A stretch of 64,000 nucleotides of DNA. Origin: Lepas anatifera. Taxonomy: Eukaryota; Arthropoda; Thecostraca; Lepadidae. Below the pieces are notes generated by a model. That model was not told where the DNA came from. It did not search any database and saw only the letters and a program-made list of their open reading frames with translations. This document shows, one piece after another, positions 34,577-46,258 of the stretch. How positions within the stretch are numbered: the first letter of the stretch is position 1; each line of letters starts with the position of its first letter. Location of the stretch: NCBI GenBank assembly GCA_034440635.1, contig JAOTON010001573.1, positions 62,001 to 126,000 of the forward strand, read 5' to 3'. A program made the position numbers and the translations under genes.

Positions 34577-34732
34577 CAGTGGCGGATCGAGGATAACATT
34601 CGGGGGTGAACTAGGTGGTTCGAGCCTCCCCACCATTGTCTCGGAACAACCTTCGACTATGAGTTAACTATAGGCACTCTGACGTTTTGGTGGGAAGGCT
34701 TGAACCCCGAAGCCCCCTTCAATCTGCCACTG
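34577..34732. mobile_element. Short MITE-like element, ~156 bp
   Basis: The ends are CAGTGGCGGATCGAGG and (reverse-complemented) CAGTGGCAGATTGAAG. Subterminal GGTTCGAGCCTCCCCACCA pairs with TGGTGGGAAGGCTTGAACC, making a palindromic element. No TSD match was seen. Confidence 0.65.
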
Positions 34733-36272
34733 CATGCCGGTGTTAATGGTGCCGCATGGTCTGTTCGTCGGGCCCGGTATAATTGCGTGAACGTCAAAAT
34801 TGCTCCAGGGCATCGTCAGAACACTTTAAAGCGTTAGAATCTACCCAAATCTGAATATTTTTCCGGGAATTTCAAAATAAGAGAACAAATAATAAGACCC
34901 ACCAGTCGTGAATCACAACCAGGCTTTGGGGGAGAGGCAGTGCAGGAAGAATTGTAAAGGGCAGAAAGCTCAAAGAAGAATGGTTAAATTCGGCTAAACG
35001 TGGATATCATTTAGCTGCTTTGGGATGGAAAGACATGCTCGGATTGACTCCTGAACCCGGTCTTGGAAACGCATTTCTTGCCTTGGTGAAAAGTTGTTTA
35101 GCGTCTTCCAACAGTGGACTTAAGCAAATTAGCTCATATCTTCAATCATCTCGGTTCATAACAGTAATGACCCTGAGAAATGGCATCAACATAATTTCCC
35201 ACATCATGAATGTAACGGAGGACTCTAAGCTATGTCCATCCTCTTAAAGCATGTTTTTGGAGTAGAATTTAAATCCTCTTGGGTCGTATGTTTGTTGGTC
35301 TTCAATTTAAAAACCATTAGCTATTATTTGTATTTCAAGCTTATAATAATTATGTGCAATGTTTTTCGTTGTCGCAAATATTCAGAACATGATATTGTAA
35401 ATAATAAATAAATATAAACCTGTTCTTTATTACCGTGCTTGCTGTACCGATCTTGACATTACTTTTAATACGCTTCCTCTTTTATCACGTGTTGCAGACA
35501 CTGTGAAGTTGTTGTTCTGCACGATTCTGCTTGACATGGAGGCTGAACTGTAGCCGCATTCCTCGCTGATAGGTAAGCTCCTTCTCTGACGATCAGACTG
35601 GGCCACGATATTTAACGGCTCCACGGGCGCTCTCTGATGCAAGGAAGTGTTTTCAGAGTCTGAAACTTCTTAAAGCCTCTTTTAAGGATTTCTTTAAGAG
35701 TTTGTTGTCTGCTCAAAGTTTCGCCCTTACAAGCGGCCTGCGCACACCCAATAATTTAATGCTATAAGTCACAGAAGAATTATTTTGACTCTGACATGCA
35801 CGTAACCTGACCACAAATGGCAATGCATAACAATTCCCAGCCCTGGCCATGATCACTCAATTCTTTTATAGCAAACATGTGCTGGGTACGCCTCCCGAGT
35901 ATATCATACATCCATACCACAAAAAGTGTTGGCGCACGTCAGAATAGTTGTATATTTACTGACCCCCAAATCCCCGATTTACGCCAATCTTTGGAAAGAT
36001 CCAATTTTCGACACAATTTTGGCTGATTTCTCCCCCTCCCACCCTAATTCACCAGTCCAAATTCGGCACTAGTGTTTGTACCACGTGCCGGCACCTTCAG
36101 CTTGGTTGCGAAAAAACGACTTACCGAAGCTCATGCACGAACACGGCGCAGTTTCCTGAAATTGTGCCTATTACCGTGCCATGAGGCCGTTGTGTTCCAG
36201 ACACTTCAGTGTTGTGCCATCATCGATCCCTCAGCAGTGGGCCACTGATGCCAGTTTAACTGCAAGTTGCCT

Positions 36273-37516
36273 TTAACCCTATTTCCGGCAGGGGGCTAAT
36301 ATTGCCCCCCTTCAGGTTTTTCGAGAATATCTCCGAAACGGCTTGCGATAGAACTTTGAAACTTCCTGACTTTTCCTAAAACTAGTACAGGCAGGTTTTC
36401 TGAAATTTTCAAGATTATATATTTACCAGGGGCGGAGCTATGGCTGGCTTTTTTGGGGAGGTTCTATCCACAAACCAAGTATTATCGTATGCGATGGGTT
36501 TTTTGTAAAAGGAAGCCGTCTCTGCTGATCCTGATACCAGTTATATGGTTTTATTATATCGTTTTTTATGTGAGATGATAGTGCATTCACAATTGTCACT
36601 ATTTGTATTCATCAGGGGCGGTTACAGCAGTTCAAAATGGGGGAATGTTATCAAGAAGGACTAAACGTTAGTAAGTGAGAAGACTGCTTACAGCCGTGTC
36701 AGGGCGAATACAATTGGGTATATGAAAATTCAAAATAGTTATAACCCAATTCTAGATTACCAGAGGCGTGTCCAGTCACTACACATTTTCAAAATGTATA
36801 TTCCCAGCCAGTATCACCGCCGCGACTCAATATCGTTGTATATTGAAAATGTGTTTCCAATTACCCCACCCCCCCCACGACGAGTCCTTGATCCGCCTAT
36901 GTCACCCCCTTTCCCAGAGCTGCCATGGGAGGGTAAAAATTATCAGAAATTAAATTTCAACTAGTCGAGGGACTAATATACTCATGCATACCATTCGCAT
37001 ATTGTTGGTATGTATTTTACCCCACTGTTTTACCTTACTGCATCCGCCCCTGATGAGTTTTTCACTTTTTCTCATTTATTTATGTTTCAAAGATGCCAAG
37101 CAGTATATGACGGCTTCTAATCCGCGTAACAAAAACTTTTTAGGTTGTATATATTTCCCCTCATAGTCCTGGTCCTGGAACTGCCATTGAATTTCGAATT
37201 TTTGCGTAACTCGAGTATATGAAAATTTTGGGTCAATTATTTGTAAATCTGAACTAGTTTTGTGAAAATCGTACAACAGAGACAAGGGTTATGGAAAATC
37301 TAAAAAATACACAAAAATTGTATATTTTGCACGACCTTCTCCTAAAAAATAAAAATTTTGAAATTTTCTTTTTCCAAAATAAAGTTTAGCAGCAGAGGAA
37401 TCTATGGCACTTTGAATTTTCAAAATCGGCCAGTTAGATTACGAGATCTTAGGGGGGCCGATATTGCCCCCTGCCGGAAATAGGGGTAGCTGGGAGCCTG
37501 ACGGAAATAGGGTTAA
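36273..37516. mobile_element. TTAA-flanked element with CCCTATTTCCG termini
   Basis: The borders are TTAA-CCCTATTTCCGGCAGGG and GGAAATAGGG-TTAA. Just inside lie GGGGGCTAATATTGCCCCCC and its counterpart GGGGCCGATATTGCCCCCTG; the right side repeats the terminus twice. Tips of the CAGGGGCGG type at 36429, 36614 and (inverted) 37042 suggest later nested insertions. No ORF of note is present. Confidence 0.65.
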
Positions 37517-37743
37517 AGATCGCCAGGGAACATTGATTTGCATGCCTCACAGGTGCAGATATTCTATTTATTTCCTTAACAGCATACAAGAAGCATGGGG
37601 TTCGAATGAATAACGAAGATACGTAAGTTTGTGTACGTTACGGAAAAGAACCATGTTCTCTGTTCTAGTTAAGTGCCTCATTAATCAGGCGTCTCATTAC
37701 ATTTAGAAACAAACATCGCGACAGGAGCAGCTGACAGTTTCGG

Positions 37744-37930
37744 ATGACGTCACCTTTACGGATGGCGTTGTGGACCTCTCTTCTGGTGATGGTGGTCTCT
37801 GCGGAGTCGGCCCTCTCGACGGAACAACTACCGGAGGGTGCCTTCCGGGTTCGAACTCCCGTCTGGGAGTTCACAGAGGGGGAGCCCCCGCCGGAGGAGG
37901 TGCTGGAGACGATCCCAGCTCTCTCACATT
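37744..37930 (+). CDS. Copy B exon 1: signal peptide
   Basis: A 187-bp exon runs from ATG to donor GTGAGT and leaves one base (T). It begins Met-Thr-Ser-Pro-Leu-Arg-Met-Ala-Leu-Trp, with a hydrophobic core to about residue 20 and likely cleavage near Ser-Ala-Glu-Ser-Ala. A short acidic, Pro-rich stretch follows (-Phe-Thr-Glu-Gly-Glu-Pro-Pro-Pro-Glu-Glu-). The start was chosen because copy A shares it and because the second Met at position 7 would also give a signal peptide. The palindrome TGACGTCA (37745-37752) overlaps the start codon in both copies. Confidence 0.8.
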
Positions 37931-38985
37931 GTGAGTAGGCCAGACGAAAACTCTTCAACTAAGGTGCCAGAGTGGTTGATGTGATCCTTACAGAACCCAT
38001 TCGCCAGGGCGATGACGCGCAAGTACGAAACAGTATGAACAGTAAGGAGTGCAAAACAAGAATAAAGATATTAGATGAATTATTAAGCTGAGCCCAAATC
38101 ACGCGCTGTTTGCTGAAGCAACTGTTAAAGCACGGTGCAACAATTTCAGTTGTACCGTGCAGCGTCCTCTTGTTTTTTTTTAGAAAATTAGCCAAGGTTT
38201 GTACTTAGAACAAAACAATGATGATTTTGTGTTACAGAAACTTAACATAAACATGCCCCGAGACGGCCACACGATGTTCGAAAATTGTATTTTGCTTAAA
38301 CTAAAGTTCCCCGTCATGTTTCTCGCCATGATGTCAATAAACACCTGCATCAGAGAGGTATCTAGTACAGGCGGGCACGGGGCAGTCCCTAAATGCCTCC
38401 TGAGGCATCATGACTTTTTCGAAAAACCAAAACATGTAGAAAAGGTCCATATGGGATCTTTTAGATATCTGCACAATAGCTGACTTGGTTTAGCATCCTT
38501 AAATATCTCTTCCGTCACTTCCGTGGTAACTTCTAAATGTCTTTTATTTGGGAGCTGCCTGAAATCTATCGGGAATAAAAGCTATCAAAAAAACGTTAAG
38601 TTAGCCGTTTAACCAGCGGCGCACCCAGGACTTCATTAAGGGGGGAGTCGAACCCCTACCGCCATCACCTCGAAACAGCCTCCGGCTATTATAAGCACTC
38701 GGGCATTTCAGGGGGGGAATTGAGGCCCATTGTATTCGCAATAGCGTTTATCTTTCTGGGTCCGACGTCTATTCATTGAACCTCCTGCCATTTTTTTCAT
38801 GCAAAGACTAGCTAAATCATATGTTAAACATCTCTATAAACGCGCATTGCCCATTATGAACCTTCTTCTTTATTTAATGAAATATTACAATGCCGGCACT
38901 TCTGCGAAAAATATTTGGGAATACCTTAATGTATTGTAAGATATGGCACTAGGACAATCAGTTTGACCGATTCCTCCACTTCCAG

Positions 38986-39159
38986 GCGGGTGTCTGACGC
39001 GCTGTCTGACCGAGGTCCAGTGTTTGAGTTTCGGCGGAGATGCGGCTGGCACCGGCTGCGTGCTCTACAACGTGCGCGGCAACAGGGGCAGTCGAAGACC
39101 CTCTCCGCCGGCTAGCGTCCACCTCAACACCTCCGCTGTCCTCTATCGGGAAGCACTCG
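38986..39159 (+). CDS. Copy B exon 2: PAN/apple-like Cys domain
   Basis: A 174-bp phase 1-1 exon lies between acceptor CACTTCCAG and donor GTGAGC. It carries the same six-Cys core as copy A (Cys-Gly-Cys, Arg-Cys-Leu, Val-Gln-Cys-Leu-Ser-Phe, Gly-Thr-Gly-Cys-Val-Leu-Tyr) and ends -Val-Leu-Tyr-Arg-Glu-Ala-Leu. It is six codons shorter than copy A in the C-terminal part, the least conserved segment. The domain usually acts in extracellular protein or glycan binding. The intron before it is only 1.06 kb. Confidence 0.82.
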
Positions 39160-39202
39160 GTGAGCAGCGACCCGAGACGATAAAAACTAGACATAGCGAT
39201 GT

Positions 39203-39265
39203 GCAGAGAGAGAGAGAGAGAGGGAGAGAGAGAGAGAGGGGGAGAGAGAGAGAGGAAGAGAGGGT

Positions 39266-39318
<53 letters not shown>
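39203..39318. repeat. (GA)n then (TA)n microsatellites
   Basis: Interrupted GA repeats at 39203-39264 are followed by about 50 bp of pure AT at 39267-39318, about 45 bp after the copy B exon 2 donor. Copy A lacks this tract at the matching site. Confidence 0.95.
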
Positions 39319-39321
<3 letters not shown>

Positions 39322-39518
39322 TATTTCGACAATGTTTTCGTTGATACACTGGCGATTAAATATGACTGAAGCTTCACATTTGGATGCTTTTCTTTGCAGT
39401 TTTTAAAGTATTCTTATAGTTGATCTGTTTTCAGGTAAGATATTATGTCGTTCCGTTCCAAAGTTGATTAGGTGTGGACTGACCTGTCTCCTCGAATCCT
39501 GATGTAAAAAAACACTTA

Positions 39519-39553
39519 GATTGTATATTCGGGCACAGCCCTTCATCAGAATC
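39519..39553 (-). ncRNA. Hammerhead-ribozyme-like core
   Basis: The minus strand reads GATT-CTGATGA-A-GGGC-TGT-GCCC-GAA-TATAC-AATC. It has an exact CTGATGA box, a perfect 4-bp stem II with a 3-base loop, GAA, and GATT/AATC able to pair as stem I. The base after GAA is T where A is usual, so activity is uncertain. It lies about 1.1 kb 3' of the GIY-YIG segment of the minus-strand Penelope remnant. Hammerhead motifs are known in Penelope-like element terminal repeats. Confidence 0.45.
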
Positions 39554-40623
39554 ATGTAGGTAATGTCACAAAATCTCATTCATAGTGTAGCCAGACCTCG
39601 AATCGAATCAATTGAAGCCCTCAAAAATCTTTCATCTTTCCAGATTTCATTAATTTCAAATAATGTTCATTGTTTCACACAATCATTTTAAAGAATAGTA
39701 CATATTTTTAGTTCCTAGTTCAAACATTCATCGTTGAAAAATACTCATGCATTAAAACGAATGTTAATGTAATGGAAAAATTGCTTTATTTCCTGGTTTT
39801 TCATTGATATTAAGAGCTTGAATTAATAAATTAGAATCATGAAGAAGATGGCGGAAGCCAATATTTGTCCGGTTTTGTAATACCTACAACTAAAAAAGTA
39901 AAAATTCATTTTTTCCTGGTCAATAAGTTCATAATATATTAATTTAAGTTCTAACTCGCATTAGAATGAGCTTGATCACTCTTCCACACTTCCAGTTATC
40001 ATACATTAACCTTTCACAATGATCCACTTTTGGTCATTTCTTTTCTCTTTTGTGTTTAGATCTAAACACAGAAACTGCACAATATCGTTCATTTTTCAGC
40101 AAGACGTATGAAGAAAATATTAACACTTCACAGCTGTCAAAACAAAACCAATTAAAACCATACACGTATATTTGCATCTGACAATGCACGAAAAAAACAT
40201 CTAGAACACGTGGAAGAACAGTAGTTAACTGTAAACCCTAAAAAACACCTCTCTCTGCAACTGTATCCCCCAATACGACTATGCATAGTCATAGCATGGG
40301 AATTCTGAATCGAATTGGGGCATTGTTTGGGAACGGAGGGCGCAGAATAATGGAAAATGAGATAAAGGGCGTGATGTGACACTTACACACCGCCAAAAAC
40401 AATGGTCCACATAGAAACACACTTCAAGTACCTGCTGTGATGCTTGCCAGCTCCCTCCCCATAGTGTTAGTGATTGTTGTGAGGTGAGTTGGATGTTGAA
40501 AGTGTGTTTCTGCCGATCGATGTAAAGTAATCTAGACTTCCTGATTTATGGGTGTCGTCTGTGAATGCAATGATGGCTGTGTTGTGGAAAAGCATGTACC
40601 GTGTCAGTGATGTGCTCTGTTTG

Positions 40624-41402
40624 TCAGTTTTGATTGATTGTGCCCCGCTGTTTGATGGTGCCGTGTTGGAGGTGCATGGTTAAGCGCCGGGACAGGGTCG
40701 TTGTTGTCACACCAACGTAGTGGCCAGCACGAGGTCGGCAACCCTCATGGGGGCAAATGAATCTGTACACTACGTTGGTGCGTTTCAACGTCGCTGTCGG
40801 GGCAGAACTGGTGCGCATGATGCGTTGTTTTTTGTGTCGTGCACTATATGTTGAGATGTAGTACTTCTTGGTCTTTGCACTGCGTGTTGCGTCCTATGAT
40901 GTCTTTGAGTACCTTTCGTCACTTTTTTGTGGGGTGCTCATATAGTTTTTGTGGAAGACGTTATGGGTAACTTTACTGTTAGTGACTGTTTTGCTTCTTT
41001 TGTTGGGTTTGCCTGTTGATCTCGGCGTCTAGTGCGTTACCTATTTGTGAAGCCATTATTATAAAAGCCATTATTATAGAAGCCATTATAAAAAAGAATT
41101 GACAAGCAGCTGTTTCACAGAAGTGAACTCCTCGCTCATCTTTCCATAGGTTGAGCTGTGTCCTATTGCCCTTTTTACAAATGCACGCAGAACACTAGGC
41201 TGTACCGCTACGGGCATTCACTATTGACATTCATTGTTAGGCCATTGTTAGTCGGCTTTCTGTACACGCTTGTTACAAACTTGGAGTCGTTTGGTTCCAC
41301 TAGTACGTCCAGAAAGGGCAATACGTACATGCAAACTCTCACAAAAGGGTGGAGCTGGCGAAATCGTATAACCTTAGCAGTTCTTGTGTCTATAAGCCCC
41401 AA
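40624..41402 (-). pseudogene. Penelope-like element remnant: RT end and GIY-YIG endonuclease
   Basis: The segment at 41402-41208 encodes -Leu-Pro-Phe-Leu-Asp-Val-Leu-Val- and -Val-Thr-Ser-Val-Tyr-Arg-Lys-Pro-Thr-, the conserved C-terminal RT motif of Penelope-like elements. Frameshifted remains follow at 41207-41090. The segment at 40818-40624 encodes -Val-Val-Tyr-Arg-Phe-Ile-Cys-Pro- and -Gly-His-Tyr-Val-Gly-Val-Thr-Thr-Thr-Thr-Leu-Ser-Arg-Arg-Leu-, a GIY-YIG endonuclease with its CCHH-type start. RT then EN is the expected order. It is decayed, and sits in copy B intron 2, antisense to the gene. Confidence 0.8.
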
Positions 41403-43117
41403 AATTATGTATAATGACTAGCATGTTCGTTAAAAACCTGCCAAAGCCAATCCAGGTGGTGAGCCTTGTTTGCCTAGAAACTCGGAACCGAAGGATTGCA
41501 GTGCATAGCACATGTGCCCGCTTGCTGAGGCGATTTAATGGATTCAACTCCCAGTGATGGTATGTCGTTAAATATCAATAATTTTCATATCATCATCATC
41601 GGTCATAAGCTCAGCGCAGATGCTGTTCTAAAATTCTAACCTAACTAATGACCTCAGCTGACTGGGGAAAGGTCAGCGGCCCGGTCAGCTTTGATAGTTG
41701 GTTATTGAGAAGTACATCCTTAAGAATGGTTTTGCTCTATATTTCCTTTTTGGAGCAAGTGAAAATCAGAATGGAATGTTTAAAGGTCTTACAAGTCGCT
41801 CATTTCATGGTGCAAGAACGAAGTGGACGAAACAACAGCTTCAGAATTAACAATAGTTTATTCCTTAAAGCAATAACTTCAAACATTTTCTGTATTATTA
41901 AACTTTATCGGAGAGCAAAGAGAGAGCTCTCCAAAAATTTTTTATCGTTATTGCCAATGAGGAGCACATCCTGACAGCACAAATATGGGAGGCCTTTGGT
42001 TGACTACTGGTCCTGAAAACATCAACATATTTGACGTGCAAATATCATGCATCAGAGTCGGAGCTCTTTTCATTTCATTCATTCAGGTCTGCAATACGTA
42101 TGTAGAAACGCAATTAAAGCTGAAGTCAATCAATGAAACAGTGCATCAATGAATTTTTACACGGCAACAGTGCAACAATGTAATGCAACATACCCTTGCA
42201 AACGGTGATATGAAGCACTCGATGTACAGTATACATAAAGCTATGAAGATGAAAAATATAACAACACGTTTAAAACACTCCAATACACTAAGACATCTTA
42301 ACAAGCGATATGAAATAAGATAAGAGGCCTAAAATGAATGATATTTTACATTTGTTTTCTCACACTGGCTCTAAAGCTGCTAAAGGATAAACCGCACGGG
42401 ATCAGCCTCCGGAAAGCATCCAAGATGATCGTTAAAAGCAGTCACTGCCCAGCGAAACGAACCCCTTTTGATGGTCTCCACACGAGGCAGGGGAACATGT
42501 AAAAGGTGGCTCTGCGTCCCCCAGGTTCACCGCTGAGGTGGCATGGGTTGGGAAGCTCCCAAGCAGGCAGGCAGAGTCCAGTCACATGTGTCATGTGTCG
42601 GAGTTCACCCCCATGCATCAGATGAGTCAACTTCGGCCGGCTGTCAGACCGAGGCCGCTGCCGCCGCGTGACTCGCTTCTTGACTCTCATGTGCAGACTC
42701 TCTCCGTATTTGCCAGCGGTGCTCAACTGCCAGAGGGCAGTTACAACCGACGGCATTTGGCGTGGTGACAATACGCCACGTCTTTATCCTGTGTGTTGAT
42801 TGATGAAATCCGTTACATTTCTTAGTGGCTCATGTGGTCTTAAATATTGTGGAAAGAGGATATAAAAACTTCTCACGTCAAATCTTAATGTTGTAAAAAC
42901 ATAATAATTTCATTATCAAACATCATGTATAAAAATAAGATGGTTATACCATAATGAAGATTGCATCTAATCAGTCCTAAGGCGTGTTTTCCGAAACGAT
43001 TTCACTATTGTGATTGCGCGTTCGAAGGACGCTCGCTCAGTCCAGTGTGGCTAGCAGCTGCACTGGGGGACACACAGTTTTTCTGCGTCAAATCGACACG
43101 TTTCTCCTTGCTGGCAG

Positions 43118-43243
43118 CTGTTCTGGGGGACTGGTGCGACTCGGACGAGGAGTGCCGACTCCTGACGGCAGGAGCTGGCTCCTGCCAGCAGCACTCCTGC
43201 TCCTGCCCGCCCGGACAGGAGCCTCTCAGCAGGACCAGCTGCG
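43118..43243 (+). CDS. Copy B exon 3: EB/EGF-like Cys-rich domain
   Basis: A 126-bp phase 1-1 exon has the same splice sites and peptide as copy A exon 3. Six Cys are arranged around Asp-Trp-Cys-Asp-Ser-Asp-Glu-Glu-Cys and Cys-Ser-Cys-Pro-Pro-Gly-Gln-Glu-Pro-Leu. Similarity extends about 100 bp into the following intron. The open frame before the acceptor (42961-43117) is not conserved as protein and is treated as intron. Confidence 0.87.
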
Positions 43244-43689
43244 GTGAGTGGAAAGCCTGAGTTTTGTCTCTCTATAGGTTCATTCGAAGATAAAAACTAC
43301 ACCGTGCAACTTGAAGCAGCCGAAGCTTGGAAGCTCCCACGGAAAAGTCCTGGATCTACCATATTATTTTGCGACGTCACTGGTTAGCATATTAAGTTTA
43401 AACCTAGTATAGGAAAACGTTGGGGAGAGGGTTTTCAGTACTGTCCGAGCTTTCCTATATCAAAGGTGTTTTCAGGATTTACAGGAAAATGTGGGAAACA
43501 GCCAGAGCTCCTGCGCCGGTAGCTATCCAGCCGTGGCCAGGCGGAGTCCAGTCCAGAAATCACCAGTGTCGTGAAGGTCGAAATGTCGTCTTTCCCGGCG
43601 ACAAGTGGGGTGCTTGTGTCCAGTGGTGGTTTAACACCAGCTGTTTGGGAGAGAGATGCAATGAATGCAAAAAGAAAGTTAAAATGATT

Positions 43690-44075
43690 CGTACAACATT
43701 TGTTACTGCACAAAGCCTCGTCTGAGTGTAAAACCCGACCGGTTTTGGGAGCATCCCGCCCCCGTTTTCAAGAAAGATAACACTATTACATGAGCCTAAC
43801 CATGCGAAAACACGAAGACAGTAAACTTTGAAATAGCAATCTTAGCCGTGAACATGACCAATGATTTTATAATTATTAGCTCTAAACACGTGTTATTTTT
43901 CAATAAATATCTTGTTTGGTTGGCGTTTGAAGAGATCCAAACATCCAAGGAAGATGGTAACTTGGAAACATGTGAACATTGTAACAAAAGAACAACCGAT
44001 ATTTCGATTTTTTTTCAAACCGGTCAAGTCTTACACTCAGACTACGCTTTGTGTAGTAACACATGTTGTAATAAT
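43690..44075. repeat. Inverted repeat in copy B intron 3
   Basis: The stretch 43690-43745 (GTACAACATTTGTTACTGC onward to GACCGGTTTT) is the reverse complement of about 44019-44075 at roughly 85% identity. Arms of about 56 bp flank about 270 bp of AT-rich sequence. This may be a small foldback element. The 85-codon open frame here has no support as a gene. Confidence 0.75.
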
Positions 44076-44549
44076 CTTATTAATTACCAAAGGAATGAAC
44101 AGTGACAATATTGAAATGATTTTTCTTCAGGAGCAAAGTCAGGGAGTTTCGAGGGAAGTGCTTTTCCCCCACCCCCTCCCTCTGGGTTCGCCTGTGTTCA
44201 TCTCACCAGTTTCTCAATTAAGAGCACGGTGTCGGCGTTCGCTTGAAGCACGCACGTAATTAGTACCGATGTCTCCGCCTATCCAAGGAGATAATTCCTT
44301 ATCACTTGTTCTTTGACAAAGCTTAAACTAGAATTGACTTGGCCACATATTTTATCTGATGTGTAGAAGTACGACGGCACGCATACTAACACATTATAAA
44401 ACTCTGATAAGCTGTAACACTTCTTTAAAACCGAGAAGACTGATGAAAAAATAGCCAATATTTTGTTTCTGGGTATCCCTTCTTTCAAAAACCTCTGAAT
44501 TCCTATGTTACCGGAATATCCACGGTCTGGTATGTGCCCAATCACTTTC

Positions 44550-46258
44550 TTTGTCCACAGGAGTGCCACCAGCCACGACCAACGCAGCTGCCACTGTAGC
44601 AGCAGCGGACCAGCAGCAGTCCTCCGTCACCTCTTCAACCGTGGACACTGCGGGCTCTTCAAACGGCGATCAGGCTGCTACAGCAGCTGACGTGACAACC
44701 CCGGCCCAACCGGCCACCGCAACCACCGCTCAACCACCTGCCTCTACCACAGATATAAGATCTACTCCTGAATCGTCTACAACCATCGATGAGCCAGGAG
44801 GAACAACAGGTTCTCCAACAGGCACAGCGGTGGTGGAAACACCGGCACTGACGTCAACGGAATCTGCAACTGACGCAACCACCACAGAGGAAGCAACACA
44901 ACAAACAACAATAGAGGAGAGCACGACAAGTGAACCAACAACAACAGAGGAGGTCACAACAAGTGAACCAACAACAACAGAGCAAGTCACAACGAGCGAA
45001 TCAACAACAACAGAGGAGGTCACAACAAGCGAACCAACAACTGTCGCCACATCGGTAACTACAACGGCTAATTCTTCTGGTAAGCTCGCAATGTGCTTAC
45101 GTTCAAACAGGTTGATTAGTGCGTTGCTGAAGGTTCAGTTACTTTTCAATTATATTAATTATATTTTTGGCTGTAGCCCAGCACCTTACTACATTAGCTC
45201 CGTCAAATGCTATAGAAACATAATAATTAGAATGCAAAAACAAACATTTGATTTCTTGATCACACCTTCATTGATGTTGAATATCAGTGGTTTGATTGCC
45301 GAAACGATGAGCTATTTAGATATTAATAAATATGAAGGCAATGGGCTTTTGTAATACTTAGTTAATACAATTATAATGGAAGTTATCTTTCGCATTATCA
45401 TTTCCCAAGAAGCTGGTGATGTTAGTTAGACTGTGCAAGATCTCTAAATTAGCTTGTATTCCATATTAACAGAAGCTTTACATTATACCCCAATTGATTT
45501 CCCATGTCGAGATTATTCCAGTGGTACAACAATAAGTATTGCAATGATTTAGAGGAGAAAAATACGCATCACCTTGTGTCATCGCTTAATAAGCGTGTTA
45601 AAATCTTATTAGAAACGTTTTTTTGCTGATCTTAACATCAACCCAGCATATGCGACCTGGCGTTATATTTCATATTTATCTAAAACAAACGTTGTTGTCA
45701 CGGGAAAGCTAGACGACTTTTTTAAATAAATGCTTTCCAAAACATGTAATTTCCAACTCTAAAAAGGCATCTGGATACACAAGAAAAAATTGTAAACATG
45801 ACTCACATGTTTATCGGTTCACGACAGGGTGAGCACCCATACGCTTGTAATTAGGTAAAAAAAAACCTATCTAGCCGACGTCCAGTACTGCGTACCGTGA
45901 AATTTCATCCACTACCTCGCGATTCTGCGATCGAGGACTGTAAGAAATCGATGGTGGAATTTCGTTGAATTTGAATTAATTCTGCGCTGATGATCTCAAT
46001 TGGGGAAAAATGTCTGCCTTTAACTACGCAACTTATAGCCCAAGTGTTGGCTCAAACACTTTTTCTCTTCGCTTCTGGGCGGGGATAGTTTGACTAACTA
46101 GCTGTTCTGTTACAAAATTGGTCTGCTGGTGGCCGCCCTCAGACATTTCTTCCTCAAAAGGAAGAATAATTGGCTGGAAATTATTGTCCACAGGAATGTC
46201 CATGAATATTCATGGTCCAGTTAAGTGGAACTTTGGTTCAAACTTAAATAAATTCTAA
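44550..46258 (+). repeat. Inverted duplicated block, copy B side
   Basis: This is the reverse complement of 11694-13398, with conserved exon 4 and about 1.18 kb of conserved intron. Small indels and single changes are scattered through the intron. On the B side the block ends at TAAATAAATTCT, without the stray mucin-exon fragment found on the A side. Confidence 0.85.
44561..45079 (+). CDS. Copy B exon 4: Thr/Ser/Pro-rich mucin-like domain
   Basis: A 519-bp phase 1-1 exon lies between acceptor TTTGTCCACAG and donor GTAAGC. It is the same length as in copy A, with about five 12-residue Thr-Ser-Glu-Pro-Thr-Thr-Thr-Glu-Glu-type units. Single changes include one Glu-Pro to Glu-Ser and a reordering of Val-Thr and Ser-Thr units. 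No Cys is present; it ends -Asn-Ser-Ser. It is expected to be densely O-glycosylated, holding the N-terminal Cys domains away from the C-terminal modules. The open frame continuing to 45354 is intronic. Confidence 0.88.

Larger units (their letters stand above)
29720..37743. promoter_or_regulatory. Intergenic region between the divergent paralogues
   Basis: The two start codons face away from each other across about 8 kb. A/B similarity upstream of the ATGs fades within about 40 bp, so no shared promoter was recognised. The region holds transposon-derived pieces (32066-32204, 33291-33630, 34577-34732, 36273-37516), annotated separately. Weak open frames at 31899-32474 and 35020-35247 lack recognised motifs. 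A candidate donor GTGAGT follows a GC-rich stretch at 32340-32473. No TATA box was assigned. Confidence 0.4.

Noticed and set aside
34892..35247. Open frame near 35020-35247 followed by AATAAATAAATATAAA at 35400
   Set aside because: It was considered as a small gene or retrocopy, but there is no recognised motif, no clear start context and no second copy to support it.
42442..42771. GC-rich open frames on both strands upstream of copy B exon 3
   Set aside because: No counterpart was found in copy A and no recognised motif or splice pair is present.
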